Positions 7,729 through 16,786 of a stretch of DNA of 37,446 nucleotides are shown here, piece after piece. A program made the position numbers and the translations under genes. Each line of letters begins with the position of its first letter. Within the stretch, counting starts at the first letter, position 1. Source of the DNA: Arcobacter sp. (GTDB taxonomy: Bacteria > Acidobacteriota > Terriglobia > Bryobacterales > Bryobacteraceae); the NCBI GenBank assembly GCA_020723085.1, contig DYJN01000012.1, positions 1 through 37,446 of the forward strand, in the 5' to 3' direction. The notes under the pieces are model-generated. The model worked only from the letters and a program-made list of their open reading frames with translations, did not search any database and was not told the origin of the DNA.

Positions 7729-7753
7729 GGCGGCTCTCAGCCCCGTGGCCGCC
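7729..7753. terminator. Stem-loop between convergent genes
   Basis: GGCGGC (7729-7734) pairs with GCCGCC (7748-7753) around a 13-nt loop, in the 33-bp gap between two convergent stop codons. There is no T-run. It could serve both strands. Confidence 0.3.
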
Positions 7754-7756
7754 TCC

Positions 7757-9892
7757 TCATTGCCGGTTCCCGATCCACACCGGCGCCGGGTGGCTGCAGA
7801 TGCTGTCCACCGTCGGCCCGGACACGCACACCTTGACGGCTGTCATCATGGCGGGCAGATCGCCGGGGATCGTCATCCGCAGAGCGTGAAGCCCGGGACC
7901 GGCGCCAGCCTGTTTCTGTGCGGGCGCCCATCGGTCATGCACGTTCACCCACGCCGGTTCATCGGCGAGGGCGGTGCCAGTCACCTGCAGCACGATCTCT
8001 TCGCCCGCCGCCACGGGCGAGGTCTCCGTATTGCCCGAGCCATCCGCGTTGGCCACCGTCACGATCGAAGGCGCCACCGGCAGAACGTCGATCAGCAGCG
8101 GTTCGCTCTGCTGCCCGCCATTGGCGGCGATCACCGGCTGCCATCCCCGCTCCGCCGCATCCGGCAGCCGCACGATCAGTTCGCCCGGCTGCACCGACAC
8201 CACCTGCGCCGGCAATCCGCCCACGGTCACCACCGTCTCTTCGGCGAAGAACATACCCTGCAACCGTATGAGGCCGCCGCTTGAAAAGGGTCCCTGGAGC
8301 GCGAAGGGCACAGTCATGGCCGCCCACACTCTGGGCGCCGGAGCGGCGGGCGGCTGAGGCGGCTGCGGCGGCTGTGGCGGCGGTCCTTCCGTCACCGTGA
8401 GTTTCACGGGGATCACGATCTCGCTGTTGCGCCCGGTAGGCGCATTCTTTTGGTGGAACACGATCTCCGCGCGGTACTCACCCGGCGGCAGGTCTTTCGG
8501 ATTCAGCTGGTAGTGGTAACTGCCCTCGGAATAACCGCCGATACCCCACAGCCGTATCCACCCGTCGCCCGACAGGTAACGGACGCTCGCCTCCCACTCA
8601 ATGAACCATCCGCCTTGATTCCGCACGAACAAATACGCGTCTTTCACACCTCCGCCGGATTGCAGCACGAATTCCGTCGTCTGGCTGGGCGTCACCTGAA
8701 GCAGGGGGAAGTAGTCAGCCTCGCAATCGCCCCAAACATCGCAGTCGGGTGAAACTTCGGCATCGCGATACCGGGGCAGGGGCGCGCCCGCCACTGGACC
8801 CGGCTCGTCTGACAGAGGCGCGAGCTTCACTTCAGCCCGCGCGATCACCAACTGGTTGTCGCGCGTCGTAGGCGAGAAGATCCACAACGGGATCTCGGCC
8901 GACTCCACGCGTCCGGCATCGGCCTCCATCACCTGATAGACGGCCCACGCCTGGTCGTCCACCACGACTGCCTCGCCCACTGAAGTCAGCGCCGCCGGCG
9001 AGCCGGGCCAAAGCACTGGAAATCCGCCCGCCCCGGTTTCCTCGGCCTGCGCCACCCGGCTCAGCAGCAGCGGCGGGGGGGAAGAAGGGTTGTAGAAGCC
9101 CGGATCCGGATCGGTTCCGAAGGCGCCCGACGAAGTGGGCTGGAGCGCGTTGTTCCCCGCGATGGCGTCCGGAACGAGCACGCGGCTTCCCGGCGGCAGC
9201 CCATTCAGCCGGATCAGCAGCCTCGTGGCGCGGTCCGGCGGCCCCGGGATCTGCACCGGCTGAAACGCGCTGGCGTAACCCTCCGTCACGCGCGCCACCG
9301 CCGGCCAAGGGCCACGCGCCAGCACGCCGTCCCAATCGAACGAGGCAGGCAGCGGCGGCCCGGCACAGCAGACGGCGGCAGGCATCAGAGTCGCAAACAG
9401 CCCTGGCGCCGCCCGTCCCACCACCACGCGGTTCCCCGGCAGCAGCATCGGCGTGCTGGCCAGGATTTGCACACTCGCAGCCATCGTCTCCGCCGCTTCC
9501 GCCCGCAGTCCGGTCACGCGGAAAGTGAGCAGCCCAAAGGGATTGGACGACGCCACGATGTTTTCGAAGATCACCAGATTGCCTACCAGGCGGGGCTTGT
9601 TCGGCAGCGGGACCGGCGTCGTGCCGGAATCCAGCCACAACGTCACGCCGCCGTTGTCGCCGCCCGCGAAGTCGATCGGGTTCGCGACGCGCTGTTCGAG
9701 CAGCACCGACAGGGTGAGCTGCACCGTCTGGTTCGCCGTACCCGCGCACTGCAAAGCGACGTCGCCAACAGGCTCAGCGAGTCCGCCTTGCGTCACCAGG
9801 GCGGGCGTCCCGCTCAGCGTGCAGAGGAATGTCGCCCCGGCAAGGGACGTAAAGAGAATCGCGGTCCCAAGGACCGCCACCAGCCTTTTCAT
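7757..9892 (-). CDS. Large secreted protein with C-terminal IPT/TIG-type domain
   Basis: A 711-aa exported protein. The start is ATG 9892 with a strong AGGAGG site about six bases upstream; the adjacent in-frame GTG (9895) is less likely. The signal peptide is MKRLVAVLGTAILFTSLAGA. The N-terminal third is beta-rich with cysteines (FLCTLSG, LQCAGT, AVCCAGPP). A middle region holds acidic and aromatic segments including DCDVWGDCEADYF. A Pro/Gln linker (PPPQPPQPPQPP) precedes an IPT/TIG-like immunoglobulin fold (VPFALQGPFSSGGLIRLQG, VVTVGGLPAQVVSVQPGELI). A last domain begins SIVTVANADGSG. Proteins of this layout are common and uncharacterised in Acidobacteriota; adhesion or extracellular binding is a guess. 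No enzyme motif is seen. Confidence 0.8.
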   Translation of the reverse strand: MKRLVAVLGTAILFTSLAGATFLCTLSGTPALVTQGGLAEPVGDVALQCAGTANQTVQLTLSVLLEQRVANPIDFAGGDNGGVTLWLDSGTTPVPLPNKPRLVGNLVIFENIVASSNPFGLLTFRVTGLRAEAAETMAASVQILASTPMLLPGNRVVVGRAAPGLFATLMPAAVCCAGPPLPASFDWDGVLARGPWPAVARVTEGYASAFQPVQIPGPPDRATRLLIRLNGLPPGSRVLVPDAIAGNNALQPTSSGAFGTDPDPGFYNPSSPPPLLLSRVAQAEETGAGGFPVLWPGSPAALTSVGEAVVVDDQAWAVYQVMEADAGRVESAEIPLWIFSPTTRDNQLVIARAEVKLAPLSDEPGPVAGAPLPRYRDAEVSPDCDVWGDCEADYFPLLQVTPSQTTEFVLQSGGGVKDAYLFVRNQGGWFIEWEASVRYLSGDGWIRLWGIGGYSEGSYHYQLNPKDLPPGEYRAEIVFHQKNAPTGRNSEIVIPVKLTVTEGPPPQPPQPPQPPAAPAPRVWAAMTVPFALQGPFSSGGLIRLQGMFFAEETVVTVGGLPAQVVSVQPGELIVRLPDAAERGWQPVIAANGGQQSEPLLIDVLPVAPSIVTVANADGSGNTETSPVAAGEEIVLQVTGTALADEPAWVNVHDRWAPAQKQAGAGPGLHALRMTIPGDLPAMMTAVKVCVSGPTVDSICSHPAPVWIGNRQ

Positions 9893-9957
9893 CACCCACC
9901 TCCTCTCCTCTCAGCGTAGCTCCGCATACAATAAACGCATTCGGCAAGGTTTCTCAT

Positions 9958-12900
9958 ATGACCTCCAAAATGCTGCTGACCATCTCCCTGCTGTTGGCCG
10001 CCGCCTCCGCCGAGGACACGGCGCCCGCCTGGAAGAGCCTGCAGTACCGCTCCATCGGCCCCTACCGCGGCGGGCGCGTCACTGCCGTGACCGGCGTGCC
10101 CGGCCAGCCCGGTGTTTTCTATTACGGCGCCACGGGCGGAGGCGTGTGGAAGTCTACCGACGCGGGCCGTACGTGGCTTCCCGTTTCCGACGGATTCTTC
10201 CGCACGGGCTCGGTCGGCTCCATCGCCGTCGCTCCTTCGGACCCGAACATCGTGTACGCCGGCATGGGCGAAGGCTGCATCCGCGGCAACGTCAGCCACG
10301 GCGACGGGGTGTACAAATCCGCCGATGCCGGACGCACCTGGCGCCACTCCGGCCTGCCCCTCGCCCGCCACATTCCCCGCATCCGGGTCCATCCGAAGAA
10401 CGCGGACATCGCCTGGGCCGCCGTGCTCGGCGCCATCTTCAATCCTTCTGAAGAGCGCGGCGTGTACAAAACCACGGACGGCGGCAAGACTTGGCGCAGG
10501 GTCCTTTACCGCAGTGATCGCGCGGGCGCTGTCGATCTCGCCCTCGATCCCTCCAATCCCAACGTGCTCTACGCTGCGCTGTGGGACGTCAAGCGCACGC
10601 CATGGTCGCTCGAATCCGGCGGCCCCGGCTCCGGCCTGTTCCAGTCGCTTGACGGTGGAGAGACCTGGACCGAGATCACGCGCCGCCCGGGATTGCCGAA
10701 GGGCATCATTGGCCGCATCGGCGTGACGGTCTCCGGCGCGAATCCCGACCGCGTCTGGGCGCAGATGGAAGCCGAAGACGGCGGGCTGTTCCGCACCGAT
10801 GACGGCGGCAAGACCTGGCGCCGCGTCAATGACGACCGCAACCTCCGCCAGCGCGCCTGGTACTACACGCACATCCATGCCGATCCGCGGAACCCGGACC
10901 GCGTCTACGCGCAAAACGTGCAGTTCTGGCGCTCCGACGACGGCGGCGTCACGTTCCGCCCCATCCCTACGCCGCACTCTGACAATCACGATCTCTGGAT
11001 CGATCCCGCCGACAACAGCCGCATGATCAACGGCGATGACGGCGGCGCCAGCGTCTCCACCGACGGCGGCCGCACCTGGACCAGCCAGGAACAGCCCACC
11101 GCGCAGTTTTACCGCGTCGCGCTCGACCGCGAGTTTCCTTACAACATTTACGGCGCCCAGCAGGACAACTCCACCGTCCGCATCCCTTCCCGCTCCCCCG
11201 GCGCCTTCATCACGCGGGAACACTGGTGGCCCGTCGGCGGCGGCGAATCCGGATGGATCGCTCCATCGCCCAAAGACTCCAACATCGTCTTCGCCGGCTC
11301 CTACGGCGGCTACCTCACCCGCTACGACCACCGCACCCGCCAGACCCGCGCCGTCAACGTCTGGCCCGACAACCCCATGGGCTACGGCGCGGAGGGAATG
11401 AAGTACCGTTTCCAGTGGAATTTTCCCATTCTTTTTTCTCCGCACGACCCCAGTGTGCTCTATACTGCCGGAAATATCCTGTTCAAAACCACGAATGAGG
11501 GCCAGAGCTGGCAAGCAATTTCCCCGGATTTGACCCGTAATGACCCCTCTAAACTCGGCCCGTCAGGAGGCCCCATCACCAAGGACAACACTGGAGTCGA
11601 GTATTACTGCACGATCTTCACCGTGGCGGAAAGCCCGCTCGCCAGAGGGCTGATCTGGGCCGGTACCGACGACGGCCTCGTCTGGGTGACGGAAGACGGC
11701 GGCAGGAACTGGCGCAACGTCACGCCGCCCGCGGCGCAGATGCCCGAGTGGATTCAGATCAACTCCATCGAAGCCTCCCCGCACGACGCCAGGAGGGCCT
11801 ATTTCGCCGCCACCATGTACAAGCACGGCGACTTCAGGCCGTACCTGTACCGCACCACGGACGGCGGCAGGAGCTGGACCCGGATCGTCTCGGGCATTCC
11901 CGGCGACGCGTTCACGCGCGTCATCCGGGAAGATCCCAATGTGGCCGGACTGCTGTACGCGGGCACGGAAACGGGCCTGTATGTCTCATTCAACGATGGC
12001 GCTTCCTGGGAATCGATTCAGCTCAATCTGCCCGTGACGCCCATCACCGACCTGGCGCTGCACAATGAGATGAAGGACCTGGTCGTCGCCACGCAGGGAC
12101 GGTCTTTCTGGATCCTCGACGACCTGCCGGTGCTTCACGAATGGAGGCGCCGCGGCAACGGCTTCTTCCCGGTCGAGCCCGCCTGGCGCATGACAGCCGC
12201 TCACGCGCCTGTCCGTCCCGGCATGACCGTGGGCGAAAACCCGCCCGCCGGCGCAGTGTTCCACTTCTGGCTGGAGGAGGCGCCGCAAGGCGAGGCAACC
12301 CTGGAGATTGTCGACCCGCGCGGCAAAGTGATCCGCCGCTTTTCCTCCCGGCAGGCGCCGGGAGAAGAGGCTCAAGGCGAACGGGCGGGCCCGCGGCGCG
12401 GCCCCGCCCCGGCGCGTTTTCAGCCCGCCAGGGGATTCAACCGCTTTGTCTGGGACCTCCGCCACGAGGATGCGAAATCCATTCCGAACCTCATCCTCTG
12501 GGCCGGCTCCACGCGCGGCCCCAAAGCCGCCCCGGGCCGCTACCGGGCGCGCTTTTCCGCCGGAAAGGTGTCATTCGAGACGGAATTCGAAATCCGGAAA
12601 GACCCGCGATTGGCCGATGTCTCGCAAGAAGATCTGGAAAAGCAGGAACAATTCCTCTTGCAAATCCGGGACAAGCTTACAGAAATTCATGAATCCATCC
12701 TGAAAATCCGCAACGTCCGCGCCCAGGCCGAAGCCTGGGGCAAACGCGACCCGTCGCTCAAAAAGGCCGCCCGCGAACTGGCCGCGAAACTCACAGCCGT
12801 GGAGGAAGAGCTGTACCAGACGAAGAACCGCTCTTCCCAGGATCCGTTGAACTATCCCATCAAGCTGAACAACAAGCTGGCGGCTCTGGCATCGGTCGCC

Positions 12901-13068
12901 GGCGCCGCGGAAGCGCGCCCCACGGCGCAGAGCTACCAGGTTTACGAGGAGCTCGCCACGCGCGCCAACGCGCAGCTCCGCACGCTGGACGGACTGCTGA
13001 AGAAGGATCTCGAAGCATTCAACCGCCTGGTTCGCGAGAAGAACCTGCCCGCCGTCGCCGTGCCCTGA
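9958..13068 (+). CDS. Large secreted Asp-box (BNR/VPS10-sortilin-like) beta-propeller
   Basis: A 1036-aa exported protein often annotated as a glycosyl hydrolase or VPS10-like. The signal peptide is MTSKMLLTISLLLAAASA. At least eleven Asp-box repeats (pattern S/T-x-D-x-G-x-T-W) run from about residue 65 to 685, for example KSTDAGRTW, KTTDGGKTW, RTDDGGKTW, STDGGRTW, WVTEDGGRNW and RTTDGGRSW, consistent with one large or two propellers. The C-terminal 350 residues form a beta sandwich (EATLEIVDPRGKVIRRFSS, YRARFSAGKVSFETEFEI) and then a helical, coiled-coil-like tail rich in Lys and Glu. No glycosidase catalytic residues can be pointed to; Asp boxes are structural. Relatives are abundant in soil Acidobacteriota and Bacteroidota. 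It is divergent from the IPT/TIG-type gene across 65 bp. Confidence 0.9.
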   Translation: MTSKMLLTISLLLAAASAEDTAPAWKSLQYRSIGPYRGGRVTAVTGVPGQPGVFYYGATGGGVWKSTDAGRTWLPVSDGFFRTGSVGSIAVAPSDPNIVYAGMGEGCIRGNVSHGDGVYKSADAGRTWRHSGLPLARHIPRIRVHPKNADIAWAAVLGAIFNPSEERGVYKTTDGGKTWRRVLYRSDRAGAVDLALDPSNPNVLYAALWDVKRTPWSLESGGPGSGLFQSLDGGETWTEITRRPGLPKGIIGRIGVTVSGANPDRVWAQMEAEDGGLFRTDDGGKTWRRVNDDRNLRQRAWYYTHIHADPRNPDRVYAQNVQFWRSDDGGVTFRPIPTPHSDNHDLWIDPADNSRMINGDDGGASVSTDGGRTWTSQEQPTAQFYRVALDREFPYNIYGAQQDNSTVRIPSRSPGAFITREHWWPVGGGESGWIAPSPKDSNIVFAGSYGGYLTRYDHRTRQTRAVNVWPDNPMGYGAEGMKYRFQWNFPILFSPHDPSVLYTAGNILFKTTNEGQSWQAISPDLTRNDPSKLGPSGGPITKDNTGVEYYCTIFTVAESPLARGLIWAGTDDGLVWVTEDGGRNWRNVTPPAAQMPEWIQINSIEASPHDARRAYFAATMYKHGDFRPYLYRTTDGGRSWTRIVSGIPGDAFTRVIREDPNVAGLLYAGTETGLYVSFNDGASWESIQLNLPVTPITDLALHNEMKDLVVATQGRSFWILDDLPVLHEWRRRGNGFFPVEPAWRMTAAHAPVRPGMTVGENPPAGAVFHFWLEEAPQGEATLEIVDPRGKVIRRFSSRQAPGEEAQGERAGPRRGPAPARFQPARGFNRFVWDLRHEDAKSIPNLILWAGSTRGPKAAPGRYRARFSAGKVSFETEFEIRKDPRLADVSQEDLEKQEQFLLQIRDKLTEIHESILKIRNVRAQAEAWGKRDPSLKKAARELAAKLTAVEEELYQTKNRSSQDPLNYPIKLNNKLAALASVAGAAEARPTAQSYQVYEELATRANAQLRTLDGLLKKDLEAFNRLVREKNLPAVAVP

Positions 13069-13235
13069 TGCGGCGCGCACAGCGCGTGGGCTGGCGCAGC
13101 GGGGGCAGCGGCGCGCCGCATGCTTGACCGCGCGCGGGAAAATCGCCTGCCGGTGCGTGGAAAGGCGGCGATCCACGCTGTTCGTTCCCGAGGCAGGGCA
13201 ACCGGCGATCTTCGCGCCGATCTCCCTCCGCTCTG

Positions 13236-13252
13236 ATGCCCCGCAGGGGCAT
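13236..13252. repeat. Short perfect inverted repeat in a convergent spacer
   Basis: ATGCCCC, a 3-nt loop and GGGGCAT lie in the 246-bp spacer between two convergent stops (13068 and 13315). A further GC-rich inverted stretch follows. A terminator role is possible but there is no T-run; I see no gene in this spacer. Confidence 0.35.
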
Positions 13253-13314
13253 GGCGCCCGGCGGCGCCGGAGGCGTTGGAGCCGCGGCGCCGGCGGGTGC
13301 GCCGTGTACAGGCG

Positions 13315-14043
13315 TCAGCGCGCCGCCTCCAGGATCATGCGTTCGACTTCTTCCCACAGCTCCGGCACATACTCGATGCGCGCGTGTTCGTCGAGGAAGA
13401 ACCTCTGCAGCCAGCCGTGTTCGTCCGCCTCCACCTCGCCGCGCCCTTTGAACGAAATCTTCCGGTTGAACAGGATCTGCGTCCGCGCGGGATCCGCCGC
13501 GCGCAGCTCCGGCGCGCCCTTGATGTAAAGATGGTCCCGCTGGTAGTAGTTGGCCGCACGCCGCACGTTGGGCGGCACTACATAAGAGTCCCGTCCGAAG
13601 CTGTCCACGGTGATCAGCAGCGGCACCGCCACGCCCCACTCATGCAGCCTGCGGCTCAGCCGCAGCGCCGCCCGCCCGCCGAGGCTCTGCCCGTAGACGA
13701 TCACGGAGCCGTGCGCCGCCTCGTCCTGCTCCAGCCTGCCGTTGCGGTTGAAGTCGAACGCCTTCCGCACGAGCTCTTCGGCAAGTTCCAGGCTGTGGTT
13801 CTCGACGGTTTCCACATGGACGCCCGGCAGCCGTTTGCGCTTGATGGCGATGGCAGTACGCCGGATGGCCCGGGTGGGATTGTCCCACCGTTCCCAACCG
13901 CCCACGATGCCGATCACCAGGCGCTCGCCGCGCTCCACCGGCAGCGGCGTGGTGAAATCCGAGAACTCCTGCCTGCGGCTGTCGGCGCGCGCCGCTGAAA
14001 TGCTCAGCGCCGCGGCGGTCAGGATGAGAGCAAGACCCCGCAT
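13315..14043 (-). CDS. Secreted esterase-like protein with an EF-hand calcium loop
   Basis: A 242-aa exported protein. The signal peptide is MRGLALILTAAALSISAARA; ATG 14043 was chosen for it over an upstream start that adds a non-signal sequence. The core looks like an alpha/beta hydrolase: strand RLVIGIVGGWERWDNPTRA, then the elbow YGQSLGGRAAL, where GQSLGG matches GxSxG, and a following strand PLLITVDSFGRDS. Between them lies FDFNRNGRLEQDEAA, whose D-x-N-x-N-G-x-L-x-x-x-E spacing is a textbook EF-hand loop. The C-terminus RIEYVPELWEEVERMILEA may carry helix contacts. It diverges from the agmatine deiminase gene across 62 bp. Function is unassigned: hydrolase fold likely, calcium binding likely. 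Confidence 0.75.
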   Translation of the reverse strand: MRGLALILTAAALSISAARADSRRQEFSDFTTPLPVERGERLVIGIVGGWERWDNPTRAIRRTAIAIKRKRLPGVHVETVENHSLELAEELVRKAFDFNRNGRLEQDEAAHGSVIVYGQSLGGRAALRLSRRLHEWGVAVPLLITVDSFGRDSYVVPPNVRRAANYYQRDHLYIKGAPELRAADPARTQILFNRKISFKGRGEVEADEHGWLQRFFLDEHARIEYVPELWEEVERMILEAAR

Positions 14044-14105
14044 CGGCTTAGTCCCGTTGTACCAGAATTCGCGCGCGCGGCAGGCGATTTCGGACAATAT
14101 CAGGC

Positions 14106-15209
14106 ATGGCTCTGGATCCGACGCGCGTGACGCCCTGCGAAGCCGGCTTCTCGATGCCCGCCGAGTGGGCGCCGCACGCCGCCACCTGGCTCACATGGCC
14201 CCAGAACGAAAGCGACTTTCCCGGCAAGCTCGACGCCGTGCGCTGGGCCATGGCGGACTTCATCGCCAAACTCACCCGCGGCGAGCGGGTGCGGCTGCTC
14301 ACTGCAGGGGCGCGCGCCGAGCAGCAGGCGCGGTCGTATCTGAGCCGCGCGGGCGCGGCGCTGCACCGCATCGACTGGATCCGCCACTCCACCAACCGCG
14401 GCTGGATGCGCGACTGCGGTCCCGTGTTCGTGACGCGCGCCGCGCAAAGCCCCCGCCGCGCCATCGTGGATCTGCACTTCAACGGCTGGGCCAAATACCC
14501 GGACTGGCGCAAGGACCGCCGTGTGCCTGCGATGGCCGCGGCGCGGCTGCGGCTGCCCCGCTTCGACGCCCGGTGGAACGGACGGCCGTTCGTCACCGAA
14601 GGCGGCGGCATCGAGGTCAACGGCGCGGGCACGCTGCTGTCCACCGAGGAATGCTGCCTCGACCCGAAGACGCAGGTGCGCAATCCCGGGTTTACACGCC
14701 GGGACTATGAAGCCGCCTGGCGCGCCTGGCTCGGCGCCGCCAACGTCTTCTGGCTCGGGCGCGGCATCGCCGGCGACGACACCCACGGCCATATCGACGA
14801 CCTGTGCCGCTTCACCGGACCGCGCACGCTGGTGATGGTGCGCGAAACCAACCCGCGCGACGCCAACTACCGGCCGCTCGAGGAGAACTGGGAGCGCATC
14901 GCCGATCTGCGTCTGGAGGACGGCTCGAAACCCGAAATCGCCGCTCTGCCCATGCCCGCGCCCGTCGTCTTCGGCGGTCAGCGCCTGCCCGCCAGCTACG
15001 CGAATTTCTACATCGCCAACCACGCCGTGTTTGTGCCCACGTTCAACGATCCCAACGACCGCGCAGCGCTCGGCATTCTGTCAGAGCTGTTCCGGGACAG
15101 GCCGGTCATCGGCGTTCACGCGCTCGATCTCGTCTGGGGGCTCGGCACGCTGCACTGCCTCTCGCAGCAGGAGCCGCGGGGGCAGGGGCCGTCAACGCCC
15201 CGCAGCTAG
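14106..15209 (+). CDS. aguA: Agmatine deiminase (peptidyl-arginine-deiminase family)
   Basis: Predicted to convert agmatine to N-carbamoylputrescine and ammonia in the arginine-to-putrescine route. It has 367 aa, the usual length. Family motifs run in order: MPAEWAPHAATWLTWPQNE (17-35), the substrate loop WMRDCGPVFV, FVTEGGGIEVNG, the catalytic acid/His block GDDTHGHIDDLCRF, and the catalytic cysteine C351 in GTLHCLSQQEP, close to the usual G-x-HC-x-xQQ-P. The ATG at 14106 follows a -10-like GACAAT by seven bases, suggesting a leaderless message. The dehydrogenase gene begins 24 bp after the stop. N-carbamoylputrescine amidase, its normal partner, is not in the window. The family also contains bacterial peptidyl-arginine deiminases, but the motif set favours agmatine. 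Confidence 0.9.
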   Translation: MALDPTRVTPCEAGFSMPAEWAPHAATWLTWPQNESDFPGKLDAVRWAMADFIAKLTRGERVRLLTAGARAEQQARSYLSRAGAALHRIDWIRHSTNRGWMRDCGPVFVTRAAQSPRRAIVDLHFNGWAKYPDWRKDRRVPAMAAARLRLPRFDARWNGRPFVTEGGGIEVNGAGTLLSTEECCLDPKTQVRNPGFTRRDYEAAWRAWLGAANVFWLGRGIAGDDTHGHIDDLCRFTGPRTLVMVRETNPRDANYRPLEENWERIADLRLEDGSKPEIAALPMPAPVVFGGQRLPASYANFYIANHAVFVPTFNDPNDRAALGILSELFRDRPVIGVHALDLVWGLGTLHCLSQQEPRGQGPSTPRS

Positions 15210-15233
15210 TAGAATGGGGAGCCGGAGGCAGGC

Positions 15234-16754
15234 ATGAATCCGCAGGAGATCCTGGCCAGGCTCGGCATCGGCGAATGGAGCCCGGGCGCATGCGGCGCCG
15301 CGTGGCTCGACCACCCGGGAGGAGGCGAGCTGCTCAGCTACAACCCGTCCACAGGCGAGCCTCTGGCGCGGGTGGCGATGGCCTCGGCCGAGGATTACGA
15401 GCAGGTGGCCGCGGCGGCGCAGGAGACCTTCCTCCGCTGGCGCATGCACCCCGCGCCCAAGCGCGGCGAAGTGATCCGGCAGATCGGGCTGGCGTTGCGC
15501 GAGCACAAGCAGGATCTGGGGGCGCTGGTCTCCCTGGAGATGGGCAAGATCCTGGCCGAAGGGCTCGGCGAAGTGCAGGAGATGATCGACATGGCCGACT
15601 TCGCCGTCGGCCTGTCACGGCAGCTCTACGGCGCGACTATGCAGAGCGAGCGCCCGCAGCACCGGATGTATGAGCAGTGGCATCCGCTTGGCCCGGTGGG
15701 CGTCATCTCGTCGTTCAATTTCCCGGTGGCGGTCTGGAGCTGGAACGCGTTCATCGCCGCCGTCTGCGGCGACACCGTCATCTGGAAGCCAAGCTCGGAG
15801 ACGCCGCTGTGCGCCATCGCCGTGCAGCGCATCTGCCGGAGGGTGCTCGAGGACAACGGCTGGCCCGGCGTCTTCACGCTCGCCATCGGGCGCGGCTCCT
15901 CAGTGGGAGAACGGTTGCTGGCCGATCCGCGCGTCGCGCTGATCAGCGCCACCGGCAGCTGCCAGATGGGCTACCGCGTGGCGGAGGTCGTCGGCAGGCG
16001 GCTTGGGCGGACCATTCTGGAGCTGGGCGGCAACAACGGCGTCATCATCGAGCCGGACGCCGATCTGAACTTGGCGCTGCGCGCGGTGCTGTTCGGCGCC
16101 GTGGGCACCGCCGGCCAGCGCTGCACCACCATCCGGCGCATTTTCCTCCACCGCGGCATCGCGGCGGAGTTCACGGACAGGCTGAAGCACGCCTACTCGC
16201 AGATCCGCATCGGCGACCCTCTCGACGAGCGCACCGTGATGGGTCCGCTCGCCAACGGCGCCGCCGTGGAGGATATGCTGGACGGGCTGCGGCGGGCTGT
16301 GGAACAGGGCGGCGAGGTGATCTGCGGAGGGCGCCGCCTGGAACGCCCGGGCAATTTTGTCGAACCCGCCCTCGTGCGCGCTCGCGCGGACATGCCGATC
16401 GTGAGGGAGGAGATCTTCGCGCCCATCCTCTATCTGATCGAATACCAGGACCTCGAAGAGGCCATCCGCTGGCACAACGATGTGCCGCAGGGACTGTCCT
16501 CGGCCATCTTCACGCGGAATCTGATCGCGGCCGAGACGTTCCTGTCGGCGCGCGGCTCCGATTGCGGCATCGCCAACGTCAACATCGGCACCTCCGGCGC
16601 CGAAATCGGCGGGGCGTTCGGCGGCGAAAAGGAGACGGGCGGCGGACGCGAGGCAGGCTCCGACGCCTGGAAGGCGTACATGCGGCGCCAGACGGTGACC
16701 ATCAACTGGTCGTCCGACCTTCCTCTGGCGCAGGGGATCCGTTTCGAAATCTGA
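15234..16754 (+). CDS. ALDH7-family aldehyde dehydrogenase (alpha-aminoadipate semialdehyde dehydrogenase-like)
   Basis: A 506-aa NAD(P)-dependent aldehyde dehydrogenase of the antiquitin/AmaB group, which oxidises alpha-aminoadipate semialdehyde in lysine breakdown and related aldehydes. Visible are the Rossmann/anchor block GVISSFNFPVAVWSWN with IWKPSSETP, the general base E263 in LELGGNN, the nucleophile C297 in GTAGQRCTT, and the ALDH7-specific tail FGGEKETGGGREAGSDAWKAY. The start at 15234 has a GGAGG site about six bases upstream. A TAGAAT hexamer at 15210-15215 could give it its own promoter in addition to read-through from the agmatine deiminase gene. Pairing with a polyamine enzyme raises an aminoaldehyde as a possible substrate, but the tail fits aminoadipate semialdehyde best. 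Confidence 0.92.
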   Translation: MNPQEILARLGIGEWSPGACGAAWLDHPGGGELLSYNPSTGEPLARVAMASAEDYEQVAAAAQETFLRWRMHPAPKRGEVIRQIGLALREHKQDLGALVSLEMGKILAEGLGEVQEMIDMADFAVGLSRQLYGATMQSERPQHRMYEQWHPLGPVGVISSFNFPVAVWSWNAFIAAVCGDTVIWKPSSETPLCAIAVQRICRRVLEDNGWPGVFTLAIGRGSSVGERLLADPRVALISATGSCQMGYRVAEVVGRRLGRTILELGGNNGVIIEPDADLNLALRAVLFGAVGTAGQRCTTIRRIFLHRGIAAEFTDRLKHAYSQIRIGDPLDERTVMGPLANGAAVEDMLDGLRRAVEQGGEVICGGRRLERPGNFVEPALVRARADMPIVREEIFAPILYLIEYQDLEEAIRWHNDVPQGLSSAIFTRNLIAAETFLSARGSDCGIANVNIGTSGAEIGGAFGGEKETGGGREAGSDAWKAYMRRQTVTINWSSDLPLAQGIRFEI

Positions 16755-16786
16755 GAGAAAATCCGGCTGGCGGGCACTGATTCCAT

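Noticed and set aside
8340-8400. Short GGC-rich tandem-like repeat
   Set aside because: It encodes the Pro/Gln linker of the IPT/TIG-type protein and is explained by coding.
9892-11514. A 540-codon minus-strand frame within the Asp-box gene
   Set aside because: Antisense to the Asp-box repeats; its Val/Gly-rich regularity mirrors the repeat on the other strand.
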